7,589 bases of DNA from NCBI GenBank assembly GCA_934446485.1, contig CAKSEM010000066.1, positions 1 to 7,589 on the forward strand, read 5' to 3'. The DNA comes from an uncultured Eubacteriales bacterium (GTDB taxonomy: Bacteria; Bacillota; Clostridia; Oscillospirales; CAG-272). The position numbers and the translations under genes are program-made. The notes under the pieces are model-generated. The model saw only the letters and a list, made by a program, of their open reading frames with translations, was not told where the DNA came from and did not search any database. Each line of letters opens with the position of its first letter. Position 1 is the stretch's first letter. Shown here piece by piece: positions 1 to 6,205 of this stretch.

Positions 1-296
1 TGGTTACATTTGAAGCGGCAGTCGGCGGCAAACGTACGGTATATGCCGGAGGTTCGGCATCGGAGGGGGACGTCAGCATTTTTGATGCGCTGTTCCGTTC
101 GGATGTTGCCGTGTTCGGATCGCATCCCCCTGCATACAAGGTACCGCTTAACGCAGCGGCGGGAGGCTCCGCTGTATTTACAAAGACTGCCGCAGATTCG
201 GGGTATCTGACGGACGTCACAGTGGGCGGCGCGGCGTATCGGCTCGAAGGAGACGATGTATATAATACCGGGCGCTACAGAAAAAGCCGATCCTGA
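1..296 (+). CDS. C-terminal part of an unidentified protein (5' end outside the window)
   Basis: An open frame enters from the left edge (codons in phase with position 3) and ends at TGA 294-296, giving about 97 residues. It is read on the same strand as the rpsF operon and stops about 20 bases before that operon's -35 box. The visible part is rich in Gly, Ala and Val, with a segment SDVAVFGSHPPAYK followed by alternating short hydrophobic and polar stretches, and a basic end (RYRKSRS). The VFGSH pattern faintly recalls the final strand of ComEC-like metallo-beta-lactamase-fold domains, but the metal-ligand motifs would lie outside the window, so I do not assign a function. A weak 6-bp hairpin (292-297 with 302-307) overlaps the stop codon; it has no U-tract and is a poor terminator. 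Codon use fits a real gene. I am fairly sure it is coding and unsure what it encodes. Confidence 0.6.
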   Translation, partial: VTFEAAVGGKRTVYAGGSASEGDVSIFDALFRSDVAVFGSHPPAYKVPLNAAAGGSAVFTKTAADSGYLTDVTVGGAAYRLEGDDVYNTGRYRKSRS

Positions 297-315
297 ACAA
301 ATTCAGGCAAAATTG

Positions 316-344
316 TTGACACCGAGCTGATTTTGTGGTATCAT
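316..344 (+). promoter_or_regulatory. Sigma-A promoter of the rpsF-ssb-rpsR operon
   Basis: A perfect TTGACA (316-321) is followed by a 17-bp spacer and TATCAT (339-344). The spacer ends in TGG, which gives an extended -10 (TG one base before the hexamer). Transcription should start near 351, leaving a leader of about 77 nt before rpsF. This is a strong housekeeping-type promoter, as expected for ribosomal protein genes. Confidence 0.85.
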
Positions 345-353
345 AGAAAGCGA

Positions 354-402
354 ACGGTCACATGAACCGTCTCTCTGCCGCTGAAAATCATATAACGGCG
401 GT
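354..402 (+). promoter_or_regulatory. Structured mRNA leader, candidate S6:S18 autoregulatory element
   Basis: The rpsF leader can fold two hairpins: ACGGT (354-358) with ACCGT (366-370), and GCCG (377-380) with CGGC (396-399). Alternatively ACC (366-368) can pair with GGT (400-402) outside the second stem, leaving an asymmetric bulge. Known rpsF leaders bind the S6:S18 heterodimer through a CCG-containing asymmetric loop next to a hairpin, mimicking 16S rRNA helix 22. CCG triplets occur here at 367-369 and 378-380. The match to that family is by arrangement only and has not been tested with a covariance model. Both ligand proteins are encoded by the operon, which is the usual setting. Confidence 0.4.
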
Positions 403-427
403 CTGAAGTCCATAGGGAGGTAAAATT

Positions 428-718
428 ATGGAAAAAATCATGAATTCTTATGAAACGCTCTTTGTGATCTCTCCGGAGCTCAGCGAGGACGACACGAAGG
501 CGCTCATCGAGAAGTTCACGGCGCTCATTTCGGAGCACGGCGAGCTCGGTGAGATTGACGAGTGGGGTCGCCGCAGACTGGCATATCCCATCAATTACAA
601 GACTGAGGGATACTATGTTCTCGTGAATTTCAAGAGCACGTCGGATTTCCCGTCAGAGCTTGAGAGAATCTACAACATAACGGACGGAATCCTCAGATCC
701 ATCGTCGTCCGTCACTGA
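428..718 (+). CDS. rpsF: 30S ribosomal protein S6
   Basis: The 96-residue product is a full-length S6, close to the usual bacterial size of about 95. S6 is a ferredoxin-like alpha/beta protein that binds S18 and the central domain of 16S rRNA on the small-subunit platform. Characteristic segments are SYETLFVISP (residues 7-16), a central helix over about 22-37, WGRRRLAYPI (46-55) and GYYVLVNF (61-68). The start is supported by an excellent ribosome site, AGGGAGG (414-420), seven bases before ATG 428. It is the first gene after the operon promoter, with ssb 27 bases downstream, the classic rpsF-ssb-rpsR order. Together with S18 it may control its own translation through the leader at 354-402. 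Nothing in the sequence is unusual. Confidence 0.97.
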   Translation: MEKIMNSYETLFVISPELSEDDTKALIEKFTALISEHGELGEIDEWGRRRLAYPINYKTEGYYVLVNFKSTSDFPSELERIYNITDGILRSIVVRH

Positions 719-745
719 CGGAAGTCAAAGAAGGAGCAGCAGGTT

Positions 746-1246
746 ATGGCTAATTTTAATTTCAATAAGGTAATCTTAGGCGGCAGACTTACTGCCGATC
801 CGGAGCTTAAGACAACTCCATCCGGCATACCTGTGACATCGTTCACGATCGCTGTGAACAGAAGATATTCAAAGGCGAACGGTGAGGAGCAGCAGGCTGA
901 CTTTATCAACGCTACCGCGTGGAGACAGACCGCTGAGTTTATCACCCGTTACTTCCGCCGTGCAAGCTCTATCTGCGTCGTCGGTTCGATTCAGACGAGA
1001 TCGTGGACCGATCAGCAGGGTAACAAGAGATATGCAACCGAAGTTGTCGTTGACGAAGCAATGTTCGTCGATGCCAAGAGCGAGAGCCCCGTTGCCGCAC
1101 AGCATTCGGTGCCTCAGTCTCAGGGCGCATCATATATGCCTGAGGGCTACACCTCCTACGGTGATCAGCAGCCGTCGCAGGCAATGGGCAGCGGAGCGGC
1201 TCCCAAGTTTGAGGAGATCACGGATGACGATGAGCTCCCGTTCTGA
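746..1246 (+). CDS. ssb: Single-stranded DNA-binding protein
   Basis: This 166-residue protein has the standard SSB plan. The N-terminal OB fold (about 3-110) begins NKVILGGRLTADPE and includes the FINATAWRQTAEF segment (53-65), with Trp59 and Trp87 in typical DNA-stacking positions. A flexible linker rich in Gln, Ser, Gly and Pro (about 111-155) follows, and the acidic tip DDDELPF (160-166) is the docking peptide used by RecQ, RecO, primase, exonuclease I and other repair partners. SSB coats single-stranded DNA as a tetramer during replication, recombination and repair. AAGGAG (731-736) lies nine bases before ATG 746. It sits between rpsF and rpsR, so it should be cotranscribed with the ribosomal genes. 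Length and motifs are normal, and the operon position indicates the housekeeping paralogue rather than a plasmid or phage copy. Confidence 0.97.
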   Translation: MANFNFNKVILGGRLTADPELKTTPSGIPVTSFTIAVNRRYSKANGEEQQADFINATAWRQTAEFITRYFRRASSICVVGSIQTRSWTDQQGNKRYATEVVVDEAMFVDAKSESPVAAQHSVPQSQGASYMPEGYTSYGDQQPSQAMGSGAAPKFEEITDDDELPF

Positions 1247-1284
1247 GCCCGCACCGATAACGTTTCAGAAAGGATATAATTGAT

Positions 1285-1614
1285 ATGGAAAACGAAGTTA
1301 TGGAAAATGAAGCAGTAGCTACTGCTCCTGCAGCTGCCGAAGCAGCTCCGGCAGCAAGAACGGAAAGAAGCGAGAGACCGGCAAGACCGGCTCAGAGGAA
1401 CAACCGCAGAAGAAAGAAAGTCTGCGCATTCTGCGCTGACAAGGTAGAGTATATCGATTACAAGGATACCGTTCGCCTCAGAAAGTACGTTTCAGAGCGC
1501 GCGAAGATCCTCCCTCGCCGTATATCCGGCACCTGCGCTAAGCATCAGCGTGAGCTGACGCTTGCTATCAAGAGAGCACGTCATATGGCTCTCATGCCGT
1601 ACATCAGCGACTGA
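1285..1614 (+). CDS. rpsR: 30S ribosomal protein S18, Cys-containing form with an N-terminal extension
   Basis: The C-terminal 65 or so residues are clear S18: KVCAFCADK (45-53), YIDYKD (56-61), VSERAKILPRRISGTC (69-84) and LAIKRARHMALMPY (93-106). S18 partners S6 on the 30S platform. Cys47, Cys50, Cys84 and His87 form a CX2C...CX2H set, the metal-binding type of S18 known in some bacteria. Residues 1-40 are an extension of Glu, Ala and Pro turning basic toward its end, so the protein is 109 residues against roughly 75-90 in typical species; such extensions are expected to be disordered. The start at 1285 is preferred over the in-frame ATG at 1300 because GAAAGGA (1268-1274) lies ten bases upstream of it. 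ssb ends 38 bases before, and an intrinsic terminator follows within 30 bases. Confidence 0.96.
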   Translation: MENEVMENEAVATAPAAAEAAPAARTERSERPARPAQRNNRRRKKVCAFCADKVEYIDYKDTVRLRKYVSERAKILPRRISGTCAKHQRELTLAIKRARHMALMPYISD

Positions 1615-1642
1615 TTTCGGAAACCTTATAGAAATGCAAAAG

Positions 1643-1678
1643 CTCCGTCCTGCGCGAATCGCGCGGACGGAGTTTTTT
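1643..1678 (+). terminator. Intrinsic terminator of the rpsF operon
   Basis: CTCCGTCC (1643-1650) pairs with GGACGGAG (1665-1672), and an inner GCGCG (1652-1656) pairs with CGCGC (1660-1664) around an AAT loop, with one bulged T at 1651. Six T residues follow at 1673-1678. It begins 28 bases after the rpsR stop. Confidence 0.93.
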
Positions 1679-1725
1679 CTATGCCTTTGAGAGCATCTTT
1701 GCGGAGTGTTTCCGCCGAAGAGCAT

Positions 1726-2055
1726 TTAATATACTACGGCGTTGCTTGCGGTAAAGCACTCCGGTGAATTTTTCTTCATCCGGATACAGACAAATCGGAT
1801 CTCGGAATCATCCGCTGTGAAGAACTGCCGCTTTGCGGCAGGGGCGAACCTAAGTCAATCGACGCTGCTTAATTATGCGTCTTCACCATCGATGACCGCC
1901 CGACCTTTGCCGGAGAGGATCCCGTATATTTCTTCGTTGTTCTTGTGAGAATGTACGAACGGAACGCTTGCGCCTGCCGGAAGCCGGTTTATGCTCACTT
2001 CCGCACCGATCGTTGCGTGGATAGACGCAAACGAATATGAGAGCGGGCCCGATGT
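1726..2055 (-). pseudogene. Decayed small cupin-domain protein gene
   Basis: One minus-strand frame over 110 codons reads as a cupin interrupted by two stops. Codons 2055-1876 give 60 residues including GAEVSINRLPAGAS, VPFVHSHKNNEEIYG and ILSGKGRAVIDGED, the cupin motif-1 pattern with its His, His and Glu metal ligands. TAA follows at 1873-1875, five codons later TGA at 1855-1857, then LRFAPAAKRQFF, TADDSEIRFVCI and a final TAA at 1726-1728. The TGA falls between Asp and Leu-Arg where, as I recall, related cupins have Trp (DWLR), so it looks like TGG changed to TGA. TGA is a genuine stop in this genome, since rpsF and ssb end with it. No in-frame start is left: a TGA lies at 2056-2058 and the expected N-terminus is missing or shifted. 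Such small cupins are mostly of unknown substrate. I am confident of the family and of the inactivation. Confidence 0.82.
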
Positions 2056-2205
2056 TCAACATTTACCATGTGAGTCCGCATGAAACGCAGAATCCGGACG
2101 AATTTGTGAAGGAAGCCCCTGCTATCCCGTGAGAAAGAAATGATGTCCGAGGAGGAGAGAACGGGCGGTGCAGCCTTGCGAAACGCAGTGATGCACTGCT
2201 GCTGA
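2052..2205 (+). other. Possible remnant of a plus-strand gene beside the dead cupin
   Basis: An open stretch from ATG 2052 to TGA 2130-2132 reads MFNIYHVSPHETQN and then PDEFVKEA, which looks more like protein than chance. The next phase continues with EKEMMSEEERTGGAAL (from 2131) until TGA 2203-2205, as if a single frameshift split one gene. No ribosome site or full-length frame is present. The family is not recognised. It abuts the broken 5' end of the cupin remnant, so this interval may be a scar left by a lost cluster. The remaining bases up to 2254 show nothing I can support. Confidence 0.2.
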
Positions 2206-2254
2206 TATATACTGCATATTTGCGGGACCGTTCTGCTTCATTGATCTGTGCAAA

Positions 2255-2301
2255 GCAAAAACCTCCCGACGGTACGCTATCGACCGTCGGGAGGTTTTTG
2301 C
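2255..2301. terminator. Perfect 19-bp bidirectional terminator hairpin
   Basis: Positions 2255-2273 are exactly complementary to 2283-2301 around a nine-base loop. The outer part of each arm is a run of five A or five T next to a GC-rich core (CCTCCCGACGG), so the RNA has a U-tract in either direction. It begins four bases beyond the stop codon of the minus-strand surface-protein gene and is its terminator; on the plus strand it would stop read-through from the decayed region. Confidence 0.92.
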
Positions 2302-2304
2302 CGT

Positions 2305-5121
2305 TTAATCCGGCATTAGAAGATCATCAGGGTTTGTGAGAGGGGTTATGTACGGAATATCTACGTTTTCGTAGCGGTTTCCGCTCATGACGGTCCTCTT
2401 GAAGCAGGTTCTGCCGCTGAAGCGGTAGCCCCAGTGTGTATCCTTGAAGAAATTGTCCTCAAGGATCATGTCTGAGCCTGCAACGCTGCCTTCCGGCATA
2501 TAGATCTCAGCAAATGATTCGTCTAAGAATTCATTACGGCGCACCGTCATTCCTATGTTGATTCTGAGTCCGGGGTCGCCCTGAGCCATGGCTTGGAACT
2601 TGCTGTGTCCGTCGTTGCCGAAGCGGAAGTAATACATACCCGCTTCAATTCTGTTTTCAACGTACGATATGTTCCATGCTATCTGCCAGCTTCCGTAGAT
2701 CTCTGTGCCGACCGTCTGGAACCCGCCGGCATAGTACATGAGGTTCCCCTGGAATATCGAGTCTGTCTGACCCGTGTAGAACTGGCAGTCACCGGTGTTC
2801 TTCAGTGTGTTGTCTATGATGTACCAGTGTGAGTTAAGGCGTGCACATGTGAATTCGGAGGTTTCATCCCATATATCAAAGGGACGCTCAAGAGTGAGTG
2901 CACTGCCGCGACGTTCGGTTATGTAGCGGTACTGTCCGGCGCCCGTTCCGGCGATTATCTGCACTGCTACGCGGGGCTTGAAGTACGATTCAGAAACATC
3001 GGTCATGTTGTCGAGCTCAGCCTCTTCGGGGAATATGATGTGTGTGTCGTCGGTGAATGTGATCTTTCCGTGATATTTTGTGCCTGAGTTCCAGTCACTG
3101 CTTATAGATTCTCGGTCGCCGGAGTCGGCTCCCTCGTTGAAGTAGTTGCGGGCAAGGTAGCAGTTCTCACCGTTGATGCCGAATACGAACGATCCCTTGG
3201 GAGATCCCGTGAAGGAATTGTCTTCGACAATACCGCCGTCTATCATGCAGTGGCAGCCGGTGCGCATAAGCTCGCAGTCACGGAAGAGCAGATTCTTGTA
3301 GTATCCGATTTTGAATGCATGGTTTGCACCGAGCACTGTCGTATCCCATTCAAGCTCACAGTCGGTGATCTGGAAGTTCTGGCATCGCGCGACGAACATT
3401 GCAGCGTCAAGGCTGTTGTAGTGTTCAATGTCCTCCTCTGTATACTTGCCGTACTCGCTGCTCCAGAAGCCGTTGTCGCGTGCGTACATATTGGACCATA
3501 TACGGCAGTGACGGACGTACACGTTTTCTCCGTATTCATCATAGCGCGGCTTGTTGCCGACATCGAGTAACGTCGGCATGAGAGCTCCCTGGAACGTTAT
3601 GTCTTCAAGTGCGCAGTTGCCGTTTCGTGATTTGAATATACATGACGGAAGGGTATCGATCGTCCAGCCGCTTCCGCTCTCGCCGCCCCAGAATACACGG
3701 ACGAGATTCATGCCTTCTCCGCGGATGACGGTGTTATCGGGGATGATAAAGTTTGCGCCGGTCATGTGGTAGAAGCCGCGCGGGAAGTAGACGATACCTC
3801 CGCCGTTTTCTCCGGCGGCTTTAAGTGCGGCACGCAGTGCATCGGAGTTGTCGAAATTAACTTCGGAAGTGTATCCGGTGTGTGCGGCGACCGCGCCGTA
3901 GTCGAGCACGTTGAATACCTCGGTCGGCCATGAATCGCGGGGAGATGCACCGATTTCAACCTCAAATTTTTCAGATACGGCTGAGCCGTTTGAGTAGCGT
4001 GCGGTATACGTTCCGTACGGGATGTCATCCGGAACCGTGAAGCCGATCGAGGAGGCATCCTTGATGTCATCTGCTGTAAGCGTGAACTTTTCGCCCGATG
4101 CGGTGATCTCAAGTGTGCCGATGCGATTTCCGAGTTTCAGACATTCGCCGTTGACTCTTATCCATCCGCCGGGGGTCGCTGTTTTTCCTTCGTCTCCCTG
4201 CGACCATGCGACTACGGGCTCATTGACGGTGAGCTTGATATTTCCTCCTGTTGTTTTGAGCGTGCATTCGTATGTGAGGTCGGGTTCGAGTGATTTCGGC
4301 AGCTCAAACTTAAAGCTCGAACGGTTCTGCTGAAGCATCGTGATGTTGCTGCCGTCAATCGCAACTCCTGTAACGGCATCAAGATTTTCACCTGTTACCG
4401 TCACGATGTCGCCGGGGAGGGCAACAGTGTTTCCGTGATAAAATATGTACGGTGTTTCCTCAGATGGCGTGGGACGTTCGAGGAGCGAAGTGATGAAGCG
4501 CTGCATTATCGTTGCGACCTGTGCTCTGGTGGCATTGCCGCGCGGGTCGAGCCGACCGTCGCTTCCCTTTATTAGCCCTGCGCCGACAGCCCACGAGATT
4601 GCCTCTTCGGCATATCCGTGCACATCGCCGTGATCGCCGAAGCTCTTGATATCGGCGGGAGTTACATCATCTCCGACATTCTTCATTTCTGCAAATCTGT
4701 AGAATATCGCGGCGAGCTGCTCGCGTGTGATGGGCGATTCGGGGGCAAAGGTGGTGTCTGATGTTCCTGTGACAACGCCGTTCTGCGCTGCCCAAAGAAC
4801 GGCGTCTGTATAATACTTGCCGTCGGGTACATCGCTGAATTTCCCCGTGTACGGCATATCTGACGCGCCCTCAAGGCGCCAGAGTATCGTGACGATCTGA
4901 CCGCGTGTCATCTTTCCGTTCGGGTCGAATATGCTGTCTGACGTGCCGTTCATGAGTCCGCGTTCCACGGCAAAATCGACTGCCGAATAGAACCAATCGC
5001 CGCGTCCGACATCCTTGAAGTCATCGGCACTCTTGGCTCCCGCTCCTACGGCAAGGATGCCGAGCGTAAGCAGGATTATTCCAAGGGCAACGAGGCGGGT
5101 CGCGAATGACATTTTCTTCAT
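2305..5121 (-). CDS. Secreted S-layer-anchored protein: three SLH repeats, two IPT/TIG-like domains, pectate-lyase-type beta-helix
   Basis: The 938-residue product starts with a signal peptide (Lys2-Lys3, hydrophobic core about 10-25, likely cleavage after Ala29). Three SLH repeats follow, beginning FKDV (35), FSDV (95) and FGDH (161), with TRGQ (72-75), TREQ (132-135) and TRAQ (198-201) at the position of the TRAE motif that binds pyruvylated cell-wall polymers. After a Pro/Glu linker (about 213-224) come two IPT/TIG-like immunoglobulin folds (about 226-300 and 303-391). From residue 402 the VLDYGA, DNSDALRAAL, VYFPRGFY and VIRGEG series marks a pectate-lyase-3-type right-handed beta-helix running to near the C-terminus. 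The enzyme or binding target cannot be read from sequence; polysaccharide lyase, hydrolase or plain binding are all possible. AAGGA (minus strand, 5131-5135) lies nine bases before the ATG. It is monocistronic, with its own promoter and a terminator directly after the stop. Confidence 0.9.
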   Translation of the reverse strand: MKKMSFATRLVALGIILLTLGILAVGAGAKSADDFKDVGRGDWFYSAVDFAVERGLMNGTSDSIFDPNGKMTRGQIVTILWRLEGASDMPYTGKFSDVPDGKYYTDAVLWAAQNGVVTGTSDTTFAPESPITREQLAAIFYRFAEMKNVGDDVTPADIKSFGDHGDVHGYAEEAISWAVGAGLIKGSDGRLDPRGNATRAQVATIMQRFITSLLERPTPSEETPYIFYHGNTVALPGDIVTVTGENLDAVTGVAIDGSNITMLQQNRSSFKFELPKSLEPDLTYECTLKTTGGNIKLTVNEPVVAWSQGDEGKTATPGGWIRVNGECLKLGNRIGTLEITASGEKFTLTADDIKDASSIGFTVPDDIPYGTYTARYSNGSAVSEKFEVEIGASPRDSWPTEVFNVLDYGAVAAHTGYTSEVNFDNSDALRAALKAAGENGGGIVYFPRGFYHMTGANFIIPDNTVIRGEGMNLVRVFWGGESGSGWTIDTLPSCIFKSRNGNCALEDITFQGALMPTLLDVGNKPRYDEYGENVYVRHCRIWSNMYARDNGFWSSEYGKYTEEDIEHYNSLDAAMFVARCQNFQITDCELEWDTTVLGANHAFKIGYYKNLLFRDCELMRTGCHCMIDGGIVEDNSFTGSPKGSFVFGINGENCYLARNYFNEGADSGDRESISSDWNSGTKYHGKITFTDDTHIIFPEEAELDNMTDVSESYFKPRVAVQIIAGTGAGQYRYITERRGSALTLERPFDIWDETSEFTCARLNSHWYIIDNTLKNTGDCQFYTGQTDSIFQGNLMYYAGGFQTVGTEIYGSWQIAWNISYVENRIEAGMYYFRFGNDGHSKFQAMAQGDPGLRINIGMTVRRNEFLDESFAEIYMPEGSVAGSDMILEDNFFKDTHWGYRFSGRTCFKRTVMSGNRYENVDIPYITPLTNPDDLLMPD

Positions 5122-5164
5122 CGTGAAATTTCCTTGTGTGCATAATATGAATTTTGCTGCATAT

Positions 5165-5194
5165 ATTATACAATTAATTGTATCTGTATGTCAG
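5165..5194 (-). promoter_or_regulatory. Promoter of the SLH/beta-helix gene
   Basis: On the minus strand CTGACA (5194-5189) is followed by an 18-bp spacer and a perfect TATAAT (5170-5165). Transcription would start near 5158, giving a leader of about 37 nt that includes the ribosome site. The spacer and part of the -10 box are covered by a palindrome, listed separately. Confidence 0.65.
5168..5183. promoter_or_regulatory. Perfect 16-bp palindrome over the promoter spacer and -10 box; candidate operator
   Basis: ATACAATTAATTGTAT is exactly self-complementary. It overlaps the first bases of the -10 box and fills most of the spacer of the surface-protein promoter. A dimeric repressor bound here would block RNA polymerase. 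No regulator gene for it is identifiable in the window, and AT-rich palindromes can arise by chance, so the operator role is inferred from position and perfect symmetry. Confidence 0.4.
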
Positions 5195-5437
5195 CAGGAC
5201 GGATGTCGTAACTTTATCACCGTACCGTTCGCGAAAACGATCAAAGCCATCGTGTAAAAACGGTGGCTTTGGAGCGGCAGATTTGCTGATGTAATAATGT
5301 TTTGTTAAAGTTATACAGGATGACTGTCGGATGTCGAGCGCGAAGAGATCACTAATTCTGTGTAATCGAGAAAGAGCGAACCGATGCTTTCGACATCAAA
5401 AACGCATATGTTCTGCGCACGTCGAAAATCAACCTTG
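5195..5437. other. Intergenic stretch with two inverted repeats and no supported gene
   Basis: This stretch lies between the surface-protein promoter and the end of the iron-sulfur gene. AAAGCCATCG (5243-5252) pairs with CGGTGGCTTT (5261-5270), ten pairs with one wobble, around an A-rich loop. On the minus strand it would lie about 170 bases after the iron-sulfur gene, but no clean U-tract follows, so it is at best a weak terminator. A second repeat, TTTCGAC (5388-5394) with GTCGAAA (5421-5427), flanks a 26-base spacer. A short plus-strand open frame (5356-5472) runs into the antisense of the iron-sulfur gene and is treated as a low-grade observation. Confidence 0.35.
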
Positions 5438-6205
5438 TCAGACTGTTTTACCGTCTACTGATACGGTTATGACGCTATAGGGAATGTCATGACCGCTCGA
5501 TCGGACCGCTTCCCATGCTGCTGCTTCGAGTCCGCCGCAGCACGGTACCTCCATACGGAGGACAGTGACGCTGCGTATTCTGTTCTGTGACATGATCTCC
5601 GTTAGACGGGCAGTGTAATCCACACCGTCGAGCTTCGGGCATCCTATCAGTGTGACCCTGCCTGACATATAATCGCGGTGGATTGAGGCATACGCAAATG
5701 CAGTACAATCTGCGGCGATAAGAAGCTCTGCGCCATTGAGGCAGGCAGCAGTCGGCGGCATAAGGCGTATCTGGCACGGCCACTGTCCGAGCTGTGATTG
5801 CTCTGCCGCCTGAGGTGCGGCGGGCTTGCTGCGGTTGAACACATGAAGACTATGTCCGGGGCAAGGGCCTCGGTGTGACGGCTGTACGATAGGATCGTCG
5901 TCTGTGCTGCTGTGTGAACTGTTGGGCGCGATATCGGACCTGCGGCGTGCAGGATCCTTATCGGATGCTGCGGCAAGGTTTTCGGCAACTGCCGATTCAT
6001 TATACTCCGCCGCCTCGCGGTGAGTGAATGTAATGGCGCCGGTCGGGCATGATGGCAGGCAGTCGCCGAGTCCGTCACAGTAGTCGTCACGCAAAAGCCG
6101 TGCCTTGCCGTCCACAATTCCTATCGCTCCCTCGTGGCAGGCAGCGGCACATGCTCCGCAGCCGTTACACTTGTCGCGGTCGATCTCAATTATCCGTCTT
6201 ATCAT
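5438..6205 (-). CDS. Two-cluster 4Fe-4S ferredoxin-domain protein with a Cys-rich C-terminal domain
   Basis: The 255-residue cytoplasmic protein begins with a ferredoxin-like module. The first motif is Cys13, Cys16, Cys19, Cys23 (CNGCGACAAAC); the second is CDGLGDCLPSCP with Cys43, Cys49 and Cys53 but Leu46 where a fourth Cys would be expected. A low-complexity linker (about 64-112) precedes a C-terminal domain with CPGHS (115-119), QLGQWPCQIRL (138-148), LLIAADCTAFAY (161-172), LIGCPKLD (186-193) and MEVPCCGG (218-225). I recognise this layout from anaerobic Bacteroidota and Clostridia proteins annotated only as 4Fe-4S binding and often found near Crp/Fnr regulators or hybrid cluster protein genes; that is recollection, not a search. 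An electron-transfer or redox role is likely, partner unknown. ATG 6205 is chosen because MIRRIIEIDRDKC matches the usual start of the family. Its own ribosome site is poor and is discussed with the leader ORF. No terminator is obvious. Confidence 0.88.
   Translation of the reverse strand: MIRRIIEIDRDKCNGCGACAAACHEGAIGIVDGKARLLRDDYCDGLGDCLPSCPTGAITFTHREAAEYNESAVAENLAAASDKDPARRRSDIAPNSSHSSTDDDPIVQPSHRGPCPGHSLHVFNRSKPAAPQAAEQSQLGQWPCQIRLMPPTAACLNGAELLIAADCTAFAYASIHRDYMSGRVTLIGCPKLDGVDYTARLTEIMSQNRIRSVTVLRMEVPCCGGLEAAAWEAVRSSGHDIPYSVITVSVDGKTV

Noticed and set aside
1855..1857. TGA read as Trp (alternative genetic code or recoding) to rescue the cupin.
   Set aside because: rpsF, ssb, rpsR, the iron-sulfur gene and the regulator all end at TGA, and the cupin also has an in-frame TAA and no start.
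1742..1948. A 68-codon plus-strand frame starting at TTG.
   Set aside because: It is the antisense of the cupin remnant, which explains the sequence far better; there is no ribosome site.
5647..6117. A 156-codon minus-strand frame inside the iron-sulfur gene.
   Set aside because: Out-of-phase shadow of the iron-sulfur gene with His/Arg/Pro-rich composition and no family pattern.
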